DNA from: Sclerodactyla briareus
Lineage: Eukaryota > Echinodermata > Holothuroidea > Dendrochirotida > Sclerodactylidae
Assembly: GCA_026419785.1 (NCBI GenBank)
Contig: JAODTK010003477.1
Span: 124,001 to 188,000, forward strand
DNA: 64,000 nt
Reading direction: 5' to 3'
The stretch's first letter is position 1. Each line of letters opens with the position of its first letter. A program made the translations under genes and the position numbers. Below, piece after piece: positions 23,201-34,759 of this stretch. Under the pieces are notes generated by a model, which was not told the DNA's origin, did no database searches, and was given only the letters and a program-made list of their open reading frames with translations.

Positions 23201-25240
23201 TGAAGGATAAGAATCCAGGGCAATTGCCTGTAAAGGTGATGAAAATGGTATGACGGCCATGAGGAGTACGTTGATCTGACTTTTTCCGGAGCGCCTCGGC
23301 AAAACTAATGGCATGAATGGCATTCCAACTGCCTCGACGATACGTTCCATAAACGTTTACTCTGCGAATCACTTTTGCGCTTCCTGCTGCCCGCCTTGTG
23401 AGCGTGATCGCAACCTGGTTTGATTAATGGGCGACGTAAGCCCACTACCCGATAGGCCTTGTATACTGCCATATCACGGGTAGGCATACTGCATCGGGGT
23501 CACGCGATTTGCTATCAAAAAAAAAGTGGCAAACATTTTTTATTCTGAAAAATAAAAACGTCGAAAATGTAGGTTTGTATTTATGGGGGTATAGGTAGTC
23601 CCTTCTTGTCGAAAAACCTCAACACTCAGCCTACTACAAAGAAAATCGTCGCAGGGCCCCTCTTCTACCGAAGGAGAAATGGTTTCCCCGCGTTCATCAG
23701 TTATCAGGTTATAACAAATCTAGAGAGCGCCACCACCCCTGTACTTACGGCGTATTACAATAGTGGTGACCAAAAACACCATTCATAAGTAAGGCCGGTG
23801 ACAGGTATTATTATGATCGATCAAGTTAAAGAAGCATTATCGTTTTATACGGACAGAGCCATCTTTCTGTTTCCTCTCCCCCTTTTTTTGATGGTCTAAT
23901 TGCCGAGCCAGAGGATCGATTCTATTCGAGACCAAGCAAGGAAGCGACCTGGCTACTGCACCTTATGTCAGCTACGAAATCCTTCACCAGGTGCACGGAA
24001 TACGGCAATGCTCTTTGGCGGTACCTTAACTTGCGGTGTTGGTATCACAAGACACGCCGACGGCAAACTTCCAAATTGCCTACCCCGTTTGTCCTGCTCA
24101 AAACCTTGTGAATGAGCGCCCCAGCGAGAAGGCAACAAGGTGCCATTTGAAGTCTTTGTATGACCCCGAGCCGGGAATCGAACCCCTGGTCTCTTCTCCC
24201 GATTGAAGGCCGACGTCTACCTAAACCAATTGTGTCAAACCACTCTGTGTTGGAAGTTCGAACTTCCCACTCGAGATAGCACAGCTTTGAAAATTTTTAC
24301 AGATGAAGAGAGCGTATTTCAAAGAAACCCTGAAACCGATATCCCACATAAAGATTCCCTCAGTTATCGTTGTCCGCACCACACCCAGCGAATATTGATC
24401 GGTTCCTTTCCACATGACACTACAGCGGAGAAACCGCCCGCGATATACCCGAACGTTCTCATTTATAATCATAGTAGCGATATACTGTGTCACACTGTAT
24501 TGTTACGGAACGGTTTTAGTCTTGCAAAACGACGCGCCGTCGCTTTGTTTCGTCTGCAGTTGCTACTAACGGCACTAACTCCTCAAGCCTCTGACTACGG
24601 CCGAACATACATGGAAGGTCCGCCCTAATTTAGGCTACCGAGACGTCCAAACTCGAATGAGAAGGGCCTGTTGGCAACGAGAATCTAATGAGTACACCGT
24701 CATTCAAGAGATAACATCGATCGACGCCACGAATTAGGTTGGCCTTCTAGCTCCGTTCTCTCTGTCGAATATCGACACAGTGCAACTCGATATCATTACG
24801 GTAATCGCCACATAATATGTCGCTCAGTTCCGATTACAGTGGGGTGTTTTTAAATCGTGACGTCCAAGTTACACGGGATCCTGTGTGTTGCGAGAACTAC
24901 TGATATATCTTAAGGGCCAATCAATCAACGCTCATCTCGATCAACAAAAGGAAACTGACGGACATAGGCCTGTACACACATGCGTGAGCACATATACATA
25001 CACTTTTTTAGCGTGCACTTCAACTGCCACGCATGGATGTTTTACCCGCGGTATTGCTGCAGAATAGCCCCCCTATTACTATGACGCAAGCCCATGTTGT
25101 GATATAGGTTAATAGTAAAGCTGTTTCACAGTTTTCATCTGGCCCCATGGGGCCTGGGGCAAATATAAATAAAACATTTACAATATTCGAATCGTCCATG
25201 CCATGAATAGCCTACAATAAACCAACGCAAGTGGTCGAAA
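23201..25240. other. Mostly unassigned
   Basis: Contains the tRNA-like sequence at 24150-24250. The 141-codon frame at 24203-24628 overlaps that sequence in part, has no recognisable domain, and is not called as a gene. Confidence 0.35.
24150..24250 (-). repeat. tRNA-like sequence, probable SINE head or tRNA pseudogene
   Basis: On the minus strand a perfect B-box GGTTCGATTCC sits in an imperfect T-arm. It is followed by CTCGGGG, which partly pairs (5 of 7) with CACAGAG at the 5' side. A degenerate A-box-like stretch (TTTGACACAATTGG) precedes GTAGACGTCGGCC. The whole is about 85-90 bases, longer than a class I tRNA, and the T-stem has two mismatches. A tRNA-derived SINE head or degraded tRNA fits better than a working tRNA gene. 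Confidence 0.4.
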
Positions 25241-26115
25241 CTTGGGTGCTGCGGGCGGCAAAGTTTTCCTCTGGCGAATCCAACCGCATGTTCTTCACCA
25301 TTCCATATTTTGTGCATGTAACACATTTATTTGACCTTTACTTTACTGACATAGAACCTTGGAAGGACTTTGAACATGTCTACCACATATGGTCTACTAG
25401 TGTGCTGCAAATGTGCCAGCTGCACTTTTATCTAACCCGCACATTCCTCGCTGTATATTTGCTATATGCACGAAGCGCAACTTTATTGTTCCAGCACAAC
25501 TCATTTCTACGCCTGTAGCAGTGAACATTATAAAACCACTTGCATGGAATGTTTTGTGAGTCTCCCATTGCCTCAATTCATTACACCATGGATGTAGTTC
25601 CCACACAGGGCTGTAGTCCAGCCAGCACCTACGTATGAAGAAGGTGATGACAGATCTTCCCACATAAAGGGTCCGTAAGTCCCCCCTTTTGCCTTCTATC
25701 TCCCCCTCAGTGCTGACAGCATCAATTAAACAGTCCCCTTCTGCTGTGCCTGCCTCACGGAGATAGGGAATCATGTAAACTAACCTCTCTCACCGTTAGC
25801 TCAATTGGAAACTCTGTGGGAAGTCCTCAGTGGGGCAATTAATTTGATCAATTAAAACTGATTCACCTATGCAAACACACCATGTTACCTCAAGCCTAGC
25901 CCATTGCATGCTTCATCCCCCCACCAAGTTTCAACCTGATCGCATGTAGGTTTAGAAGTTATGTGTGAATGTGATGATCAGAACGGACGAACGAACTAAC
26001 TAACTAACTAACTAAATAACTAACTACTACTAACTAACTACTAACTACCTAACGAACAAACGGAACGGAGAGACAATGATGGTCCTTGCAGAGCTGCCAC
26101 CCGCACTAAAAGGCA
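25240..26115. repeat. Dispersed repeat with AACT microsatellite tail, copy 1
   Basis: Colinear with 53758-54450. Shared landmarks are GCTGCGGRCGGCAAA, GGCGAAT, ATGTTCTTCA, GAACATGTCTAC, AATCATGTAAAC / AATGTAAAC, TTTCAACCTGATCGCATGTA, AGAAGTTA and GCAGAGCT. Between the conserved blocks near the right end is an AACTAACT tract (about 25989-26040). Confidence 0.65.
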
Positions 26116-26703
26116 TTTCATTGAACTGCTACAATCGCAGCATCCCCCAAATGGGGCAACACGTTTAGTCTAACTTTCTTAACGGAATAAAACATAACTT
26201 TATATTCCACCCAGTCAGTGGAATAAATCCTTTCCACCAAACCAGATTACCTGACCTTAAAGATGAAAAAAAAGAAGTTCGGCTGACGATGACGCCTTGA
26301 CTCTTTGTTCCGATTTCTCTCTGTCTGCGTGTGTGGGCGTGGTTTAAACAAGTCATCACCGTTGGCTGGGGGTCCCTCCCACTCCTCATGTCCAGTTGCA
26401 TCTCTAACATTTTTTAAGAGGGGGGGGGGGGGGTTAGGTTGTTTGGGGGTGTAATAATCATTTTTGCTCATTCTTTAAAATATAGCAAGTGAATGATTGT
26501 AACTTTTGAGGAGGTAAGCTTCTTGAATGATAAGACTCACATAAATGTTTCTCGCATTGCTGCCCCCAACGTATTGCTTGATTCTCTGCTTTGTGCGCTA
26601 TGAAATAACTGTTATACTTGTAATCATTTCAACTTTTGGAAGAAAAAAAAATAGAGTTACCACATTGGTCGTTTTGAAGGGGCTATTTCAATATGTCCCC
26701 GGA

Positions 26704-26825
26704 GTTCGATGTTCGGATACATCGAACCCCTGGAACGTCGAACCTCGTAAATTCGGGTGCAATTAAGGACTTATACAAAACGAACGCGGGGACATCGAAC
26801 CCCGGGAGCAATGACCCCGGAATCA
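26704..26825. repeat. Hairpin cluster with TTCGATGT / ACATCGAA
   Basis: GTTCGATGT (26704-26712) and ACATCGAAC (26719-26727) form a perfect 9-bp stem with a 6-base loop. GACATCGAACCCC recurs about 65 bases further on, next to CCCCGGAATCATCGGGG. Purpose unknown. Confidence 0.55.
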
Positions 26826-28380
26826 TCGGGGTAGACCCCGTTTTGGAATGGTAAGTTCGAACGCATCTACTCGTTCTTGGCTCGTAAAATCATTAGCAAT
26901 ACCATATATTACCGTGTTACTATAATATAGTCCAAGAGTAATTCACTGTGAATCACGGTTCCGTGGTTTTCAGAGTGAAATCTTTTTAGCCTATTCCTAT
27001 TCGGAAATAAGCGCAACAAGGCGGCAAACAATGCTGTGTGCTGATTGGTCATTCGCTAATATACACCCCAATTCATCTACTGCGGGTTAGGTGGAACACA
27101 GTCAGCCAAACCCGTATGCATGCGGGCACCCATTAATGGGGTCAAGTCATCTAAATAATAGGCCGATTTAACGGAGTAAACGTCAAACTCCCACGTGTTA
27201 GCAAACAATGGGTATAGACCAATCATTATCGGTCTCAGATTGACGGACAGTACTAAGACCATCACTGGCAGTGTGAATACAATATCATACGCATATGATA
27301 CCGCGTTCAGTCCTGGTTGACCCGGCCCTGGTCCTGTCACGACGCTTGAGGTAGCAGAGTACTATTTGCTGAAGCTTCACCGCCGAAAAGGTTATCCTTC
27401 AAAAATTAATCCATAATATTATCTGGGGGTACATCTGCTGCTTGTGGGAAGGAAGTACGGATTTGCTTTTGGCTCGATCGGGAAGGGTTTATTCAAAGTA
27501 CAAACGCCCGAAAATTGTCAAATGGGAATTGGTCCTCTTTTTCATTTCACCGTTTTTAAAAATCATATGGACTAGAATAGGCCCTCGTCAAGTGGCGGTC
27601 GGAAAATTGAGTCGAAATACTACACTAAAATAGACCCCCTACTAGCTCAAAATCTGCGCGGTCATGGTTCATCTAATGGCACAGCGTTGGCAGCGGTAGA
27701 CTCTCCGTCTTCACACAGTGTATGCTATAATTCAAGTAAACCTTCTGCTGGGGAACCTGGATGGGGGGAGGGCTGAGAATGGCCTAATTTAGGCGTGTAA
27801 GTCAATGGTGAGATTATGGTTGCATGCCATTGACATCTCGAATGAGGAAATGGGCCCGAATGTGGCCGGAATTAAATTCTAATCATTTCCTGAATTTTGA
27901 ATACGGCATTCCGAAAAGCTAAGTGGAAAAAGGTGGACTTGGACTGGTTGTAAATGACGGCACTCTACGTTAATCTATCATATAATCTATCTGATCTAGT
28001 TTAGGGTTGAGAAATGTTATTGTCTTCACATATAGGCTTTCAATACAGCAAGTACACCAACTCGTATAAAGGAACTCTATTACACAAACAGACGTAGGCC
28101 CATAGCAGATATGTGTAAGCATGTACTTTTGGAAAAGCCGTGTTAACCTCAATGATCGAGGTGAGCTTTCGTTCAAATACATGATGAAATAACTCAACAA
28201 GACTCATGGCTCTATCTTTAAATTTTCAGGGGGGGGGGGGGGTGGACCGTAAGTATGTCTCGTTTACCCCTGTGTCAATTTGAAGAAAATCTTTGGCACG
28301 TCTATCGTTTCATTGTAACTTTAACACTCAATAATGATAGTGACTCCGGTACTTTCTCCTGCCGCTTTCTCGCCTTGGCA

Positions 28381-28500
28381 GAGCGATGACATCACTTGTA
28401 TTGTAGTCGCCATGAACAAACTGCAACATTCTTGTATACGAGCGATGCCCTCGCTTGTATTGTGTCTCCATGCACAAACTGTACCATTTTTTGTAGTTGT
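28381..28500. repeat. Tandem duplication of about 59 bp
   Basis: GAGCGATG..CTTGTATTGT..CATG..CAAACTG.A starts at 28381 and again at 28440, two copies with several substitutions. Confidence 0.7.
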
Positions 28501-29480
28501 TTTGCAGTCGCTTTGTAGAATGTGCGTCAATAACATTCGTAAAAATTGAAAACATCTCCTTTCCTATGGGAAAACGATGTCGAATGATCAGATCTATATT
28601 ACTTCACTGAGTGCTGTACGGAATGAGAGATGAGTTTTACGAAAAATTATTCAATTCCCAAGTCTGTTTAACGGCTAGGCAGCATTTTTTCGAGTGGCGT
28701 GAGCAAGCAAAATCACACCATTCCTATAGGGCGTATGCAATGCTCGGCTATTCCATTCTTATTGGGTAATGCCTTCGTTTATCACCACCTTGTCAATTTC
28801 TTAACGTAATATTTCAATCATGGTGAGCAACGCTCGCGAAACGCAGTGGACATTAGAAAACATTCAGCAGAGCTCTTGTATCCAAGTGATCGAGAGATGC
28901 CGGGCTATTTCTAAATCCAGTAGATTGCGGCGAGAATATCCCCTTGCTATAAGGCGTCGCTATAGATTTGTGGTCTTGTGCACTTTCTTCCCATAGTTTA
29001 TGTTATAATATGTTTCCCGAACAATTATTGCGTTTTTTGCAATAACAACCGAGACATATTCACAGTGTTTCCCCGAAATTCTTCGAAATATGTATTTAAC
29101 TGCATTCACGTTGTGTCACATTTTTTTTCGATTCTTGTTGCCACTCTAATTTTTGCTGTTCTGTGTAGTTCAAAAGTTGTGAAAGTGGCTCTCCAGTATT
29201 CAAGTTACACGAATCCTGAGAAAACATACACTCGGGATATTCATACTTTGTTCTCTCAATGTATTGATGTTTTTCTCTTTACTTTTTTTCACAGCTGGTA
29301 ACGTTGTTTACATAATCTTCTGCTATACAGCCTCAGGTTACAGAAACGATGTGTTTCGACCATAGACAGACATTCCAATCGACATGTAGTATCTCATTTA
29401 GTTTTCATGCAGTGATTGAGAAGTCAGTCTATTAATCTCACTAATTTGCAACGAGCAAACCACTCTCACTCATCACCAAG

Positions 29481-29762
29481 AAGTGGCGTACCCAAGAGGA
29501 ATGGGGGATAGGGTGTTGACCCCCCGCCCTCTCCGACCCAAGTGACGGAAAATCACGAAATTGAGAGGAAAAAACGCTTGAAAGATCATTCATCCGGTAT
29601 TAGTAGAAATTCGACTACTGTTTCCACACGATATTGCACCACATTGCATTTAGGAAGCCGGAAATCGCATTTTTCGCCAAAGGGGAGGTGGAACCCCTCC
29701 TTCAGACCCTTCTCCAAGCCGGACCCCCCCCCCCACCAAATATCTCGTACGCCCTTGCACTA
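29481..29762. mobile_element. MITE-like element, GGCGTAC termini
   Basis: The left end is AAGTGGCGTACCCAAGAGG followed by G/C-runs. The right end, read on the other strand, is GTGCAAGGGCGTACGAGAT followed by G-runs. The pattern of GC-rich termini with mono-C/G runs just inside is typical of small non-autonomous DNA transposons. The inverted match is imperfect and no target duplication was fixed. Confidence 0.4.
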
Positions 29763-31678
29763 GCGTTCATGGTTAAACCACGCATTTCAATGGCATTATT
29801 GTCTTGATAGAACACTGACTCCAACGAGTTACTCTCCAACTTTGGGAGTACAGTGCATGATAAGCTCCTGCATCGCGGACCTATCGATAGGGGTTCGGGT
29901 CGCGGTAATACCGACTGTCTGGATGTTTCTTCCTTTTTTCTTATCGGGTGTCAACCTATTTCACAATTGATGTTTGATTTTGATTTTGGGACAGTTGGCT
30001 CGTGATCTCTCTAAATATTCATGAACATTTTTTTTCTGTCACGTGTAAGAATTACATGAGACCAATAGAAATGCAGCCACTCCTAGCGAGGTTGCCCATC
30101 GCACAACTCGAATCTGAATATTTCGTTTCTGTTTCGAAAAAATTGATACCAAATTTTGAACCTTGGTTATTATTAGGTTCAAATTCATTGAAACACCTCT
30201 AGATCATATTGGGAAATAGATACCAAAAATATAGGTCTTTCTCCGGTAGCGCGTGGCATTTGCCGTAATTACTGGAAGAGGACAATCTTGATTACTTATG
30301 AAACAACGTTAACGTTTCTATTTGGCCGGGAAAACCCTACCCTTCGTGGTAGCCAATGAATAGAGTGTAGCAGCTACCAAATCCTATATGAAGCGAATAG
30401 CCTCTGACACAGGTCAACTAAAGTTCACTTTATCCGATATTCAGATATTTGCTCTAGTTCGTATAATTCATCCACGACGCCTTACACTTCTGCACTCTTA
30501 GAAAAAATGTGGGAAATGGAAATTTATCGACTGAAATGATGTTGTTGTTCAAGGAGAGTCGGGTGGGTTCTGGGTGTCGGGGCAATAAGTTTTCTCTCCT
30601 TTGACGGTCTCAATAGACCCCAACAGATTCCGAGCCCAAATTATACATCGGAAGTAGGGTTCGTTCAGATTTTATTTCTTAACGAATTTCTGCTGGTTCG
30701 GATTTCACAGAGATGAATCTCTAGTTTGATTAACTATGTACGATGCACCTTGATCTTACATTTACTATATAATTGTGACAAACCTGCTCAAGTATGACGC
30801 GCTGCATGTTTTTTTTCTGGGTGGGTGGGGGGGGGGGGTTACCTCACATTCGCGCAGTTGGTCTGATATCTCGAGTAAAAATTACAATAAAACAAACGAA
30901 CTATGCCATAGTCATGCATACAATATTCGACTTTTTCAAATTGATAGAATAGCGCCATAGATAACACTTGTGTAACTATTGTTCGTTGGGCGTGAACTGG
31001 TGAATTACTAAATTATTTCGTGGTTTGCTGTAATTTAGAGGAAGAAGAGGTTAATTGCGCAAGTAACGTTAACTTTCTTGTTTGGCAGTTGGGTAGAGAC
31101 ATCATATAATTCTAGTATAGTGTAGGAATTGAAGAGCTTTTAACGGGAGTTAACTGAAGTTCATGTTATCGTGATATTAATCCATAAAAACTATGAAAAC
31201 CTTCAAAACTCAATAGTGAAAAATCGCACATCCCTATATTCACTATTTTCATCGCGAGGATGAATGCATGGCATTCTGGTTTTGTGACGTACCTGTTTTT
31301 CGCTTGTTCCTCGGTTCAGTGCGATTCCCTGGGTCGTGTACTATTTTGATTTTGTCCACATGACTACCCCAACCTATCTGGTTGGCCTCATGTATGAGTA
31401 CCATCGACAGCTGTGTATACAACCAAAACAATGGTTTCCACACCTGACCACACCTGTACTCATGCACCGTGTGCTGGCATGAGAATATTTGGTGTCCGAT
31501 CTACGGCGATGACGTATTCACAGCTATACGCAACCGATATACAAAGAAAGTACAGTCCAGCAAATAGTACATGGGCCTCCGGTCGAATTTACGTCTGTAT
31601 CCTAAATACCATGATTACAGGTTTATGTAAGATTTAAACTCGCCTGGACCTGGATGACCTCATACTGGCATAACGAAC

Positions 31679-31733
31679 TGCGGGTACTTTACCTTCTTGC
31701 AGTATCCTACACGTATAAAAATAATAATAATAA

Positions 31734-31779
<46 letters not shown>

Positions 31780-31828
31780 TAATAAACGCGGGTATTTTAC
31801 TTTCTTGTATCCTACAAGCATAAAATGA
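31679..31828. repeat. AAT microsatellite between two 40-bp direct repeats
   Basis: An AAT/AATA tract at 31718-31786 is flanked by direct repeats: GCGGGTACTTTACCTTCTTG with TATCCTACA..TATAAAA on the left (31679-31719), and GCGGGTATTTTACTTTCTTG with TATCCTACA..CATAAAA on the right (31788-31826). Confidence 0.8.
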
Positions 31829-32024
31829 AAACGAATGATATGCTGTTTGTATTATTTGGATATGATAGCCAGATACCCAGGCGGATTTCACCACGCATTA
31901 TATTGAACGACCTTGAACCGATACGAAGCCAGAAAAAGCCAAAAGGCTTAGTGATTCCTCGACTAATTCTGACTTGATCAGGCTAAGCGTTGTCAACTTC
32001 ACACGCTTACAAGATTTACAATAG

Positions 32025-32260
32025 GGGTCATGTACTCATTATGGGAACTCACATATACCAAGTTGAACTTCATCCATCCAGGTGAGGTCTTGTTAACACG
32101 GAAATAGCCAAAATACCAAATTGTTCACCAATTTCCCATATTCAGCCTCAGATGACCTCGGATCTGACCCAGTATATACTCATTATGGGAAGCCACATCC
32201 CAGGTATGCGCTTCATCCAGCTAGGTGGGGTCGCATTATCGTGTTAACTAGAGAAACACT
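32025..32260 (+). repeat. Two tandem copies of an ATACTCATTATGGGAA repeat
   Basis: Copy 1 at about 32025-32100 and copy 2 at about 32160-32250 share TACTCATTATGGGAA, then CACAT.....CCA.GT, then CTTCATCCA, then GGTG.GGTC, then GTTAACA or GTGTTAAC. A reverse copy lies at about 19440-19545 beside the GT microsatellite. Confidence 0.6.
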
Positions 32261-33448
32261 ACCGATAATGACGAGATCGTCAGCTTCCAGTTTGATGAAG
32301 AAGTATCCATCCGATCTCGGGAGGGCCTACGTGACAAATTAATTTGTTTGTTAATGAATTTATGAAGTTCAGCAGCAGAGGGAACAAGGCAGCAAGGCGA
32401 TCATGGAAAATAGTTTGAAGGACACGTTAGTTTCCCCATACCGAAATTGTTTTGAGAATTCACCTTTCATTGATAGTATCAAATAGCTGCGGCGAAAAGT
32501 CATTTTCAAAACTTGAGTTGATTAAGAATCAGATGAGAAGCACGATACTCCAACAGAGGTAGTAAAACCTCAGTGATTCTCGCTATTGTAAGTGACATTT
32601 TAAGATCGCCGAATTACGACGAAATCCTCTCTGAATTTGCAAGCATGAAAGTGCGGAAAAAATACAGGCATTTCAAACCAAGTGATGATTAACCTAACAA
32701 GGCTGCCGATGGTTAAATTACGTAATCTGTAGATTTGTCTATGATCGTGCACGGACCACGGTGGATCACATGTGAAACTAACAGGCACGCATGTGGACAG
32801 TATGCGCAGAATTTCCTTTGTCAACTTGGCGAGAATGAGTGTACCACCCAGACTGATAATCAAAACATAATTGGGCTGAGTTACCGGTATAACCGATTTG
32901 TTATTGATTGCCCGAACTTTCAATGCAATATACCCGAATTTCTGTTTAACTTTGCCCTCGCATACCGTTGTCGCCCCGTGCCCCCACACGCTGAATCCGG
33001 CCCTGCTGACGAGCTCAAACAATAACATAGGCACACATAGGGCTATACTAACCCTACTAGATAATGATTCCGTCCCCAAATCTAATAAATGATGTGGGTC
33101 AGGCCTTTCCACTGCTTCTCTGAATACCCAGTGGCGTCGCCCGGGCAGGGGAGGGGGCATACGCCCCTCTGGAAACCTTGTTCCCCTTCGTGATCCCAAA
33201 ATGATTCTTTTTTATCCAGTCACTAGTATTAAACTATAAGTGTTCATATGGAATGTTAGAAAAGATTGCATGGGCGAAATGGTTCGTCGAAGAATGTAAT
33301 AATGGTGTGTTCAGAGATGAGAGAGAAAAAGAGCGGGTGCATAACTTCATGGAAGCACCGTGAGTAGGAAGAAGAAATAAGTGAATTGGAGAGCAATCAG
33401 TGAGGCCTGTTTCCCCATAATCCTTAGGAATCTTCAAGCAAATGAGAT

Positions 33449-33557
33449 TATCTATCCTATCGATCTATCTATCTATCTTCTATCTATCTATCTATCTATC
33501 TTCTATCTATCTACTATCTATCTATCTATCTATCTATCGATCTATCTATCTATCTAT
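33449..33557. repeat. TATC microsatellite
   Basis: About 110 bp of CTAT/TATC tetranucleotides with a few CTTC and CGAT interruptions. The Tyr/Leu/Ser-rich frame across it is not coding. Confidence 0.9.
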
Positions 33558-34759
33558 TTACATTAGGGACACATTAATTGACTTCCAGTGCCTCATTCTC
33601 TAACTCTAATATCTCAGGACTAAACGTGAAACCACATCAAAATGCTTGCTGGGTCTCCCTGCCGTTTTTCCTCGTCTGTCACATGTTCCTTATATTAGAT
33701 GCCGGAGGTCTTCCTGTAGCCATATGATCCCAGGGCCAGATTCTCATCGCAGCTCTGCTATCAGTGCCCAAGTTTCACAGACAGAAGAAGCTGGACCGGA
33801 CAAGGGAGAGCAGTAAAATATATTTTTGGACATAGTGACAGTCTTTTAGATAGTTGGCATGCAATTATTATATACGATATGGTCCTAATATGAGCCTGTA
33901 AAAAGGGAAGATAATAATCAAAATGAGCACAGAATTTACTCGGTCCAAATGCATGTAGGCCTACATTTGATAGCGGACTGGTCAACGTTATAATGGCAAT
34001 ACTGCCTCTCCTAATTGTTGCGATCACTCATGCTGATCAATACAAATGTAACCACTCTATGTAATGAATCTATTAACCATAATTCTACTTGGAACACGTT
34101 GTGAGAGAAATGGTATAGGAAATGGACCTTCTGTACAGGTTTTTTTCTTCATATGAATATCTCAGTATTGATAGGTCAGCATTATTAACGTCTTCAATTG
34201 AGTGGATGCACGCCGATTCAATGGATGTTCATATGTGGCGATATTGAATTCGTGTAACTCCGCCAATCAACGGAAATAACATCGAATATTTTCCAGTTGG
34301 TTGCGTATATCATTCTGAAAATATCTGAAAATATAACGGCGTCAAACCGCAACGCTTCTACGCAGACATAATGCAGAAAGTAGGGCTGGTGCAGAGGGGC
34401 ACGAGAGCGAAGGCGAGGAATCAACGGTCGCCCACTCGTATATGCGTCTCATGTTCTCATCAATTTTGTTATTTTTCCAATTTGTCGGCCATTTTGGACA
34501 CTATCTCGGATTTCCGAAAACGACAGAAATGCCCACGAAGCCGGAACGAGGCATACTTATCCACGTCAATCAAGCCACACGAACCGTTCTCCAATTTTGC
34601 ATACTCTTGTGTGTTTTCATGCATGTTTTTTTTTTTTGGCAGCCATTTTAGCCACCAGCTTGGGATGTTAAAAACACGAGAGACTTCCCATATTGGTAAT
34701 AAGACATAATGATTTATTGGGAATCAAGTTCACATTGCTTGTTCTCTAATTTTGAATAC

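Larger units (their letters stand above)
26116..34439. other. Gene-poor stretch with scattered small repeats
   Basis: No convincing gene. The longest frame, 199 codons on the minus strand at 32600-33199, begins in a MITE-like GGCGTCGCCCGGG end and has no recognisable domain, so it is treated as chance. G-runs occur near 26421-26433, 28230-28242 and 30824-30838. Individually recognised repeats are listed separately. Confidence 0.4.

Noticed and set aside
24203..24628. 141-codon plus-strand frame
   Set aside because: It begins inside the tRNA-like sequence and no domain or homologue was recognised.
32600..33199. 199-codon minus-strand frame, the longest in the window
   Set aside because: It starts within a MITE-like GC-rich end, has no recognisable domain, and its composition fits chance; splice signals were not seen.
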